Below, piece after piece: positions 42,994-49,085 of a stretch of 49,085 bases of DNA (the first letter of the stretch is position 1; every line of letters starts with the position of its first letter). A program made the translations under genes and the position numbers. Origin of the DNA: Alcanivoracaceae bacterium (GTDB lineage Bacteria; Pseudomonadota; Gammaproteobacteria; Pseudomonadales; Alcanivoracaceae); contig PAJO01000028.1 in the NCBI GenBank assembly GCA_002706085.1, positions 101,888 to 150,972 on the forward strand, read 5' to 3'. The notes under the pieces were generated by a model that had not been told where the DNA came from, searched no databases, and saw nothing but the letters and a program-made list of their open reading frames with translations.

Positions 42994-43018
42994 ATCGCGG
43001 TCGAACGACCGCTCCCAC
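42994..43018 (-). repeat. REP-like palindrome (second copy type)
   Basis: On the minus strand: GTGGGAGC overlapping a 7-bp stem GCGGTCG/CGACCGC with a 2-nt loop, then GAT. Same GTGGGAGC-stem-GCGAT design as at 13888-13910. It starts at the base after the bepA stop codon and may also serve as that gene's 3' hairpin. Confidence 0.6.
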
Positions 43019-43087
43019 CACCAAGGCGACGGTGACTGCCGGGGGGCCTGGCAACGTGTCGGGTCGTGTGGAAGCGACAAACAGGTC

Positions 43088-43175
43088 AATAAATCGCCGC
43101 TTGCTCCCCGAAGACTGGCACCTGGGCGTGAAGTCCTTACAATCGTCCCTTCTTTTGCCCCGGTAGCTCAGCTGG
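43088..43175 (+). repeat. Duplicated tRNA-Arg promoter region, upstream copy
   Basis: This 88-bp block is repeated with few mismatches at 43269-43356, offset exactly 181 bp. It includes a -35 TGGCAC (43116-43121), a 16-bp spacer, a -10 TACAAT (43138-43143) and the first 19 nt of the tRNA-Arg gene (43157-43175). The downstream copy drives the intact tRNA. Confidence 0.85.
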
Positions 43176-43268
43176 GTGAGTTCGGGGCTCTCCAAAGCAT
43201 GCTTTGGCCGAACGAACGCGAAGCGGATACCGCCGCTTTGCCGGCGCCCGGAGGGCGAGCAAGCGCCT
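43157..43268 (+). pseudogene. Broken tRNA-Arg remnant
   Basis: Begins with 19 bases identical to the tRNA-Arg 5' end (GCCCCGGTAGCTCAGCTGG). It then diverges for about 80 bp that contain a perfect 16-bp palindrome, CCAAAGCATGCTTTGG (43192-43207). It ends with GAGCAAGCGCCT, which is identical to the D-stem/anticodon-arm part of the intact tRNA. No cloverleaf can form. It looks like a tRNA copy disrupted by an insertion or by recombination. Confidence 0.65.
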
Positions 43269-43296
43269 AATAAATCGCCGCTTGCTCCCCGGAGAC

Positions 43297-43324
43297 TGGC
43301 ACCCGAGCGTGAAGTCCTTACAAT
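43297..43324 (+). promoter_or_regulatory. Promoter of tRNA-Arg
   Basis: TGGCAC (43297-43302), a 16-bp spacer and TACAAT (43319-43324), 13 bp before the tRNA. It is conserved in both tandem copies of the block. Confidence 0.65.
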
Positions 43325-43337
43325 CGTTCCTTCTTTT

Positions 43338-43414
43338 GCCCCGGTAGCTCAGCTGGATAGAGCAAGCGCCTCCTAAGCGCTAGGTCGGATGTTCGAATCA
43401 TCTCCGGGGCGCCA
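43338..43414 (+). tRNA. tRNA-Arg (anticodon CCT)
   Basis: Complete 77-nt cloverleaf: acceptor GCCCCGG/CCGGGGC, D arm GCTC-AGCTGGATA-GAGC, anticodon stem AGCGC/GCGCT with loop CTCCTAA (anticodon CCT, reading AGG), T arm GGATG-TTCGAAT-CATCT, discriminator G and encoded CCA. Confidence 0.97.
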
Positions 43415-43487
43415 CTTCCCCCTGATTTCAGCCCTTCCCGGGCTTGATTCAGGCTAAAAATGAACCAAATTCACGATACAGACATCC

Positions 43488-44669
43488 ATGCAGAACTCTT
43501 CATCGCCCGCAACGCTGAGCCCCTGGCTGGTTCTGCTGATGGCCGCGACCACCGGCTTGGTGGTCGCGAGCAACTACTATGCGCAGCCCCTGCTGCACAC
43601 TATCGCTGACCAACTGGCGCTCTCTTACGCCAGCGCCGGGATCATTGTCACCACCGCCCAGGCCAGCTATGCCGTCGGCCTCATTCTGCTGGTCCCCCTC
43701 GGGGACCTGCTGGAGCGCCGGGGGCTGGTGGTCACGATGATGTTGCTTGCCACCGGCGGATTGCTGGTCAGTGCCAGCGCCACATCGTTACCCATGTTAC
43801 TTGCCGGAACGGCGATCACTGGTGCATTCTCGGTGGTTGCTCAGGTGCTGGTTCCCTTCGCCGCCACGCTCTCCCCTGTGGCCCACCGCGGCCGGGTTGT
43901 GGGTACGGTCATGAGTGGCCTGCTGCTGGGCATTCTGTTGGCCAGAACCGTCGCAGGCGCACTGTCCTCACTGGGCGACTGGCACACAGTCTACTGGGTG
44001 GCTGCCGGGCTGATGCTGGTCAATACCGCGATTCTGTTCCGCGCCCTGCCTCGCTACCGTCAGAACAGTCGGCTCAGTTATCCGCGCCTGATCGGATCGG
44101 TCGCTGTCCTGTTTGTGCGCTATCCCCTTTTCCGGCAGCGGGCCCTCCTGGGATGTCTGATTTTTGCCCTTTTCAGTATCTTGTGGACACCACTGGCCTT
44201 TTTGCTTTCCGCTTCTCCCTGGGACATGTCCGATGCCACCATTGGCTTGTTCGGGCTGGCCGGAGCGGTGGGCGCCCTGTCCGCACGCCACGCCGGCGTT
44301 CTCTCTGATCGGGGCCACAGCCGCATCCTGACCCTGGGCGGATTGGCCTTGCTCTTCGGCTCCTGGTGGCTGCTCAAACTGGGAGCGGAGTCTCTGCTCG
44401 CACTGGTGGCAGGGATCATGGTGCTGGACCTGGCACTGCAGACAGTGCATATCACCAATATGAACTTGGTGTTCTCGCTGGATGAACATATCCGCAACCG
44501 TCTGAATTCCGGCTACATGTTCCTGTACTTTCTGGGTGGCGCCGGGGGCTCTTTAGGCTCTGCTCGTGCCTACGACAACTTCGGTTGGGACGGAGTTGTC
44601 CTGCTGGGAGCAGGCATCGGGCTGATTGCCTTGCTGTATGGGGGCTGGCTTTGCCGCCGACAGGTTTGA
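43488..44669 (+). CDS. MFS transporter (drug/metabolite efflux type)
   Basis: A 393-residue major facilitator with about 12 membrane helices. The loop after helix 2 has the MFS motif GDLLERRGLV, and the first helix contains ASNYYAQPLLHTIADQL, typical of the YgaY/YfcJ-like proton-linked exporter group. A GTVMSGLLLGILLARTVAGAL segment in helix 5 resembles the antiporter motif C (GxxxGPxxGG-like region). Substrate unknown. It is monocistronic, 73 bp after tRNA-Arg. The N-terminus is cytosolic and lacks extra domains. Confidence 0.88.
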   Translation: MQNSSSPATLSPWLVLLMAATTGLVVASNYYAQPLLHTIADQLALSYASAGIIVTTAQASYAVGLILLVPLGDLLERRGLVVTMMLLATGGLLVSASATSLPMLLAGTAITGAFSVVAQVLVPFAATLSPVAHRGRVVGTVMSGLLLGILLARTVAGALSSLGDWHTVYWVAAGLMLVNTAILFRALPRYRQNSRLSYPRLIGSVAVLFVRYPLFRQRALLGCLIFALFSILWTPLAFLLSASPWDMSDATIGLFGLAGAVGALSARHAGVLSDRGHSRILTLGGLALLFGSWWLLKLGAESLLALVAGIMVLDLALQTVHITNMNLVFSLDEHIRNRLNSGYMFLYFLGGAGGSLGSARAYDNFGWDGVVLLGAGIGLIALLYGGWLCRRQV

Positions 44670-44752
44670 CGCTGTTTAACAGCCCGGCAATTTACCCGGC
44701 GCGCTTAGTGCTCTACATTCAGGGACAGGACTAATCGAAAAGGAATGACACG

Positions 44753-44929
44753 ATGAAACTGCTGGGATTGCTGCAACTGGCGCTGGCGATTTATGCCATC
44801 GTCATGATTATTCAGTCTTCCGCTGAAACAGGTGCGAAGGTGCTGTGGGTGCTGCTGGTACTGATCCTGCCCCTTGTTGGCCTGATCATCTGGGCGCTGA
44901 TGGGACCGGGCTCTCCGCTGAAGCGTTAG
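44753..44929 (+). CDS. 58-residue PLDc_N-like membrane protein
   Basis: Small membrane protein: MKLLGLLQLALAIYAIVMII is a first helix, then a short QSSAETGAK loop and a second helix LWVLLVLILPLVGLIIWALMG followed by PGSPLKR. The W-LLVLILPLVGLIIW-xxG pattern matches the PLDc_N (phospholipase D/cardiolipin synthase N-terminal) domain, also found as stand-alone proteins. AAAGGA eight bases upstream supports translation. It converges with, and overlaps by 44 bp at the 3' end, the START-domain gene. A full cardiolipin synthase lies less than 1 kb away, so a lipid-related role is conceivable but unproven. Confidence 0.78.
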   Translation: MKLLGLLQLALAIYAIVMIIQSSAETGAKVLWVLLVLILPLVGLIIWALMGPGSPLKR

Positions 44930-45617
44930 CAACCGACTTCAGCTCTGCACTTTTCTGCCAACTCTCTGGAACGCGGTAATAGCCCGTGTCCACCCCCTGG
45001 AAGCGCGGCTGATTGATCACCCGGCGCAACCTCTTCAGTGAAAAGTAGGGAATGTCGCGCAGAATGATATTGGCAATCCAGGCGGGGACTACCCCGCCTG
45101 GATCCAGTACGACCTCAATAGTGACTTCCACTTCACCCGGTTCTACCGGTGAAAAACGGTAATAGCCTTCCATCTGCGGCATTCGCACATAGCCATCCTG
45201 CTCCGGCATGCTGCTTTCGTGAAGGAAAAATGGCATGACCAGATCATAGGATTCTGGCTCTTGGTAGAACTGCACACGAAGCGGTGCATCCCGGTCACTG
45301 ACGGGCCAGGGCAACCGGGTAGTCACGTAAACATCACGTTTGTAGTGGGAATGACGGCGCAAGTCCCGAATTTCCGAGACCATGTGCATGAAGGACGCCA
45401 CGGAATCATAGTCATCCATCAGCACACCAATGGACTTGAAGTCTTCCACAGGCATGCGGGCAACACCCCGAAAGGTCTTCAGGCGGGAACTGTCGTCATC
45501 CTGGCGAAAAACCTGGATATCATCCCGGTCCGTCACCATGATCCAGCCGTCATCCGCGGCGAAGGCCGGCATGACCCCCAGCAAGGCCGCCAGCACCAGT
45601 AATACTCTTGTCAGCAT
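44886..45617 (-). CDS. Exported START-domain lipid-binding-like protein
   Basis: A 243-residue protein with a signal peptide (MLTRVLLVLAALLGVMPAFA-A) and a START-like helix-grip fold: GWIMVTDRDDIQVFRQDDDS, SRLKTFRGVARMPVEDFKSI, YVTTRLPWPVSDRDAPLRVQ, YYRFSPVEPGEVEVTIEVVL, PGGVVPAWIANIILRDIPYF. These are typical of bacterial periplasmic START proteins thought to bind hydrophobic ligands. AGGAAG upstream supports ATG 45617; the longer frame to 45749 lacks support. It may act with the nearby cardiolipin synthase, which is inference. Confidence 0.87.
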   Translation of the reverse strand: MLTRVLLVLAALLGVMPAFAADDGWIMVTDRDDIQVFRQDDDSSRLKTFRGVARMPVEDFKSIGVLMDDYDSVASFMHMVSEIRDLRRHSHYKRDVYVTTRLPWPVSDRDAPLRVQFYQEPESYDLVMPFFLHESSMPEQDGYVRMPQMEGYYRFSPVEPGEVEVTIEVVLDPGGVVPAWIANIILRDIPYFSLKRLRRVINQPRFQGVDTGYYRVPESWQKSAELKSVANASAESPVPSAPR

Positions 45618-45789
45618 CCACTCTTCCTGACGCGTTCCCGTTTCAAACCAGCAGCTCTTACCGGCCACCTTCTCCTGAGCGCGCACTTTATCGCCAGCAG
45701 AGACACACCGATACATCATGTCTACAATAGCGTGATCCAGCCCACACAAATGCTGGCACTATGCCATGATACAAAAGCATGAACGGGGT

Positions 45790-47241
45790 TTACAGATAGG
45801 GTTCCATCAGATGCGCCAACGCATTACGGACCCGTCGCCAGGGGGCCATCTCCTGAAAGGCTGCAACATCCATCCGGCGACAGCGGGGAAGACGCTGGTC
45901 AATACGGGCATCCACCGTACCGGCAAGCGCATCGCTATAGCATTCCAGATCAAATTCGAAATTCAGTCGCAGACTGCGGGCATCCCAATTCCCTGATCCC
46001 AGCATTACCCAGTGCCCGTCAACCGTCATAACCTTGCTGTGATCAAACGGCGGCGGCGACAGGTACAGTTCAGCCCCCTCACTCACCAGCCAGCGTAATG
46101 CATGCAGGCTGGCCCAGTGCACCATGCGGAGGTTGTTTTTCTGCGGCACAATCAGCTGCACTTGCACCCCCTTGAGCATGGCCAGCTGCAAGGTCGCCAG
46201 CAGCGTAAGATCGGGCACGAAATAAGGGGTAACGATCCGGATACGGTGTTCTGCGGCACCAATAGCCGCCAGCAGAGTCAGCCGTCGCTTGTCAAAATCC
46301 GCATCCGGGCCAGCACTGATCCCCCTGGCCTGCACATCTCCCAGCTGCGCCAGCCCACGGTAACTGGTTTCCAACAGTTCACCGCGGCTGAACAACCAGT
46401 CTGCTGCAAAACTGCGTAGCAACTGCCCCACCACAGGCCCTTCCAGCCGCGCATGCAGGTCGGTGATGGACGGAGGGCTCTGAATGTAGCCAGCACGAAT
46501 ATTCATGCCACCGGTGAAACCGGTTTCCCGGTCGACAATCATGAATTTACGGTGGTTTCTGAGATTAATGTAAGGCATCCGCCAGGGCGCAAGCGAGTAG
46601 AGGAAGCGTTGCACCGGCACCTTGTTGCGGCGCAACCGCCAAACCACAGACGGCAGGGAATACAGTGAACCAACCCCATCCACCAGCACCCGCACCTTCA
46701 CCCCGCGCTGGACCGCCCGAGCGAGAGCTTCCACTACCGGTCGACCGGCAGCGTCATTACCAAAAATGTAGGTCGCCAGAAAAACGCTTTCGTTGGCGCC
46801 CTCGATCGCGTCCAGCATTTGCTGATAGGCCGCCGGCGCATCCAGGGGCGTAATGCGGTTACCGTCGGTAAGAGGCAAATGGGTCAGACGCCCTACCAAC
46901 CGACTCAACTCCTGAAAATGCCCATGCAGTGGCAGGGGTTCAGCCGCCACACGCCAGCCTTCATCGGTCTCGATCTTGCCACCGGTGAGCTGCCGGGCAC
47001 GGCGGCGGATACGGTTCACGCCCAGCAGGAAGTACAGCAGAGCACCAAACACCGGCACCAGCCAGACGAGCCCGGTCCAGGCCGCTGCGGCCCGGGCATC
47101 GCGCTTGTTCTGTGAAACATGGATGGTGACCGTGATGGCCAGGGCGATACTGATCATTGCCGCCAGATGCGGCCAGAACGGTTCCAGCCGCAGCAGCCAA
47201 CGGTCAATCCCCTGCCCCCACTGCGTTATGAATGCGTCCAT
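45790..47241 (-). CDS. cls: Cardiolipin synthase (phospholipase D family)
   Basis: Makes cardiolipin by condensing phospholipids at the inner membrane. The 483-residue protein has two N-terminal helices (about 25-42 and 52-75, the PLDc_N domain). Two HKD motifs follow: INLRNHRKFMIVDRETGFTGG (H230, K232, D237) and FDHSKVMTVDGHWVMLGSGN (H401, K403, D408). Length and layout match ClsA. AGGAGAGG directly upstream fixes ATG 47241. ClsA versus ClsB-type cannot be settled beyond the two-helix N-terminus, which favours ClsA. Confidence 0.94.
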   Translation of the reverse strand: MDAFITQWGQGIDRWLLRLEPFWPHLAAMISIALAITVTIHVSQNKRDARAAAAWTGLVWLVPVFGALLYFLLGVNRIRRRARQLTGGKIETDEGWRVAAEPLPLHGHFQELSRLVGRLTHLPLTDGNRITPLDAPAAYQQMLDAIEGANESVFLATYIFGNDAAGRPVVEALARAVQRGVKVRVLVDGVGSLYSLPSVVWRLRRNKVPVQRFLYSLAPWRMPYINLRNHRKFMIVDRETGFTGGMNIRAGYIQSPPSITDLHARLEGPVVGQLLRSFAADWLFSRGELLETSYRGLAQLGDVQARGISAGPDADFDKRRLTLLAAIGAAEHRIRIVTPYFVPDLTLLATLQLAMLKGVQVQLIVPQKNNLRMVHWASLHALRWLVSEGAELYLSPPPFDHSKVMTVDGHWVMLGSGNWDARSLRLNFEFDLECYSDALAGTVDARIDQRLPRCRRMDVAAFQEMAPWRRVRNALAHLMEPYL

Positions 47242-47356
47242 TCCTCTCCTTGCCGGACCGCCAGAATTCACCTTGTCTCGATACAGTGCAATGCTGGCAA
47301 CATAGCACAAATCCCTGTTTTAACGGGTAGTTACCTCTGTCACACCGGTGACATTT

Positions 47357-47385
47357 TTGCGCTTTCCGTCCCGTTTCACTAAAAT
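47357..47385 (+). promoter_or_regulatory. Sigma-70-like promoter for the kamA-like gene
   Basis: TTGCGC (47357-47362), a 17-bp spacer and TAAAAT (47380-47385) lie about 255 bp upstream of the start codon. This is the best promoter-like pair in the 398-bp gap between cls and the kamA-like gene. Confidence 0.5.
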
Positions 47386-47639
47386 GCGCCCTCTTTTGGG
47401 TCAGTGACTGCACACAGGCAGCGTCCTGCTTCCCCGCTAATGGCTGGAAGACGGGCAAGACCCAGGTCCCTCGCGTCCCTAGTGGCGTACAGCGACGAGC
47501 CACGGCTCGTGTTCAGTACCGGCCGCCGCCGGTTATCAGTAGTAATGACTAATTTCCGCTGGTTTAGGCAGCCAGTGTACCGGTGTTGGCGTGGCGTCTT
47601 CGCGCAGCAACGCATCGGCACATGATGAGGAGCGTAACC
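47386..47639 (+). ncRNA. Candidate structured 5' leader of the kamA-like gene
   Basis: About 250 bp with no open frame of its own. It contains several possible stems: TTCC/GGAA near 47430-47449, ACGAGCC/GGCTCGT at about 47495-47510, and CCGGC/GCCGG at about 47519-47534. Such a long GC-rich leader could be regulatory RNA. I do not recognise a known riboswitch class, and an alternative promoter closer to the gene would remove most of it. Confidence 0.3.
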
Positions 47640-48998
47640 ATGCCCGAGACCAATACGGTTATTCCGCTGCACCAGAGCGAGCACACACAGTTTGATGAGC
47701 CTCGCCGCTTCAAGGTGTTCACCGCCAAACAACTCGACAAGATCGAGCCACTCAAGCGTCTGGATGACGACACCCGCTTCGCCATGGAGGTCGTTGCCAA
47801 TGTCCTGCCATTCCGGGTAAACGAGTACGTCATCAACGAACTGATCAACTGGGACAAGGTTCCCGACGACCCTATCTACCAGCTGACATTCCCACAGAAA
47901 GGGATGCTGGCACCGGAGCACTTCGACCGGGTTGCCAATGCCATGCGCGGTGGAGACAAGGACCACATCAAGGCCGTGATCGCGGAGGTACGTGAAGCAC
48001 TGAACCCTCACCCAGCAGGCCAGATGGAACACAATATGCCGGAAGTGGATGGCGAGAAAATCGACGGCATCCAGCACAAGTACAACGAAACGGTGCTGTT
48101 CTTCCCCAGCCAGGGCCAGGTGTGTCACAGCTATTGCACGTTCTGCTTTCGCTGGGCCCAGTTCATCGGCGACAACGATCTGAAGATTGCCGCCAAGGAA
48201 GCAGGTCAACTCAAGAAATATATCCAGGCACACCCGGAAATCACTGATGTGTTGATCACCGGTGGCGATCCTTTGGTAATGAAAACCAAAAACCTGCGCG
48301 CCCATATCGAGCCGTTGCTGGAACTGGAACAGATTCGCACCATCCGTATCGGTTCCAAAGCCCTGACGTTCTGGCCCTACCGGGTGGTCTCGGATGCCGA
48401 CGCTGACGACCTGCTGGCACTGTTCCGCGAAGTCCAGGCCAGCGGAAAGCATCTGGCGCTGATGGCTCACTACAACCACTGGCAAGAACTGGAAACCGAC
48501 ATCGCCAAAGAAGCGGTGCGACGAGTTCGTGCCACCGGTGCGGTCATCCGTGCCCAGGGACCGTTGCTGGCCCACATCAACGACAACGCCGATGACTGGG
48601 CGCGTCTGTGGCAAACCCAGGTAGAGCTGGGCATTGTGCCGTACTACATGTTCGTGGAACGCGACACCGGCGCCCGCCACTACTTTGAAGTGCCACTGGC
48701 CAAAGCGTGGGAAATTTATCGGGACGCCATGAAACAGGTATCGGGTATTGCCCGAACGGCCCGCGGCCCGAGCATGTCCAGCCACCCGGGCAAGGTCGAG
48801 ATCCAGGGTGTGACCGAAATCAACGGTGAGAAGGTCTTCGCGTTACGGTTTATCCAGGGCCGCAACCATGACTGGGTACAGCGACCCTTCTTTGCCAAAT
48901 ACAACGAAGAGGCGACGTGGCTGAACCATCTGGAACCGGCTTTCGGTGAAGACACCTTTTTCTTTGACGATGAGTTGGCCGCCATGGAACGCGGATAG
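47640..48998 (+). CDS. KamA-family radical SAM aminomutase-like enzyme
   Basis: A 452-residue member of the lysine 2,3-aminomutase (KamA) radical SAM family. The [4Fe-4S] motif is CHSYCTFC (Cys162, Cys166, Cys169). The following core, VLITGGDPLVMKTKNLRAHI, IRTIRIGSKALTFWPYRV and GAVIRAQGPLLAHIND, matches KamA; a PLP lysine is expected near the SSHPGKVEI segment. By eye, the two aspartates that hold the lysine side chain in Clostridium KAM (D293, D330) align with Arg and Ser here, so the substrate may not be lysine. GAGGAG precedes ATG 47640. Its partner gene, if any, lies outside the window. A terminator follows. Confidence 0.85.
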   Translation: MPETNTVIPLHQSEHTQFDEPRRFKVFTAKQLDKIEPLKRLDDDTRFAMEVVANVLPFRVNEYVINELINWDKVPDDPIYQLTFPQKGMLAPEHFDRVANAMRGGDKDHIKAVIAEVREALNPHPAGQMEHNMPEVDGEKIDGIQHKYNETVLFFPSQGQVCHSYCTFCFRWAQFIGDNDLKIAAKEAGQLKKYIQAHPEITDVLITGGDPLVMKTKNLRAHIEPLLELEQIRTIRIGSKALTFWPYRVVSDADADDLLALFREVQASGKHLALMAHYNHWQELETDIAKEAVRRVRATGAVIRAQGPLLAHINDNADDWARLWQTQVELGIVPYYMFVERDTGARHYFEVPLAKAWEIYRDAMKQVSGIARTARGPSMSSHPGKVEIQGVTEINGEKVFALRFIQGRNHDWVQRPFFAKYNEEATWLNHLEPAFGEDTFFFDDELAAMERG

Positions 48999-49014
48999 CT
49001 GCCTCGCCAACCAG

Positions 49015-49036
49015 CGCCCCGCTTTGCGGGGCGTTT
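49015..49036 (+). terminator. Rho-independent terminator after the kamA-like gene
   Basis: CGCCCCGC-TTT-GCGGGGCG hairpin followed by TTTCC, 16 bp after the stop codon. Strong stem but short T-run. Confidence 0.75.
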
Positions 49037-49085
49037 CCATTTGCGGGCGAGCAATCTGGACACTCCACCCATCGCCCCAGCAACA

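Noticed and set aside
47379..48785. 468-residue minus-strand frame opposite the kamA-like gene
   Set aside because: Same mirror-frame effect; no ribosome-binding site or recognisable domain, while the plus frame has a clear radical SAM motif.
1..49085. CRISPR arrays, prophage, toxin-antitoxin or restriction systems
   Set aside because: No regularly spaced direct repeats outside curlin genes, no phage structural genes and no such gene pairs were seen; the HNH protein alone is not evidence of a defence island.

Overview
The window looks like chromosomal DNA of a marine gammaproteobacterium, most likely Alcanivorax/Alloalcanivorax or a close relative. This is inference: base composition is moderately GC-rich, there is an AlkJ-like alcohol dehydrogenase, the housekeeping synteny is gammaproteobacterial (dapA-bamC-purC, gcvR-bcp, perM/bepA), and REP-like hairpins resemble those of pseudomonads. 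No phage, plasmid backbone, CRISPR array or intact transposase gene was seen.

Region 1 (1-10255, minus strand) is a pel exopolysaccharide operon read as pelA, pelB, pelC, pelD, pelE, pelF; pelF runs off the left edge. The genes overlap or almost touch. PelB is encoded by two cistrons: a membrane-anchored TPR protein, and a second protein with its own signal peptide, TPRs and an outer-membrane barrel. PelD keeps the residues expected for c-di-GMP binding. Region 2 (10385-16190) holds an HNH nuclease, a 267-bp MITE-like inverted-repeat element, a DUF3047 protein, an AlkJ-like GMC oxidoreductase, and a tightly overlapping minus-strand operon nudL / gamma-carbonic anhydrase / DUF1289 / rssA.

Region 3 (16588-22524) is a complete curli amyloid locus in a convergent layout: csgB, a very large csgA, a third degenerate curlin and a csgH-like chaperone on the plus strand face csgD-csgE-csgF-csgG on the minus strand. 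With pel, this makes an extracellular-matrix neighbourhood of roughly 22 kb.

Region 4 (22833-31964) contains a zinc-ribbon Nudix hydrolase, an operon of two hotdog thioesterases and a NIF3-like protein, purL, mltF and a DUF72 protein. The thioesterase operon and the nudL operon each have an upstream palindrome of the form TTCAAAC-N4-GTTTGA(A/T), which resembles published PsrA operators and suggests shared fatty-acid-responsive control.

Region 5 (31958-42993) has tRNA-Val, a GntR/FCD regulator, an HD-domain protein, a cluster of DnaA-box-like 9-mers, two small envelope proteins, and the conserved block purC, MBL hydrolase, short bamC, dapA, gcvR, bcp, perM, tusA-like and bepA. Region 6 (42994-49085) has a REP-like hairpin, a duplicated tRNA-Arg promoter with a broken tRNA remnant, the intact tRNA-Arg, an MFS transporter, a 58-residue membrane protein, a START-domain protein, a cardiolipin synthase and a KamA-family radical SAM enzyme with a long leader.
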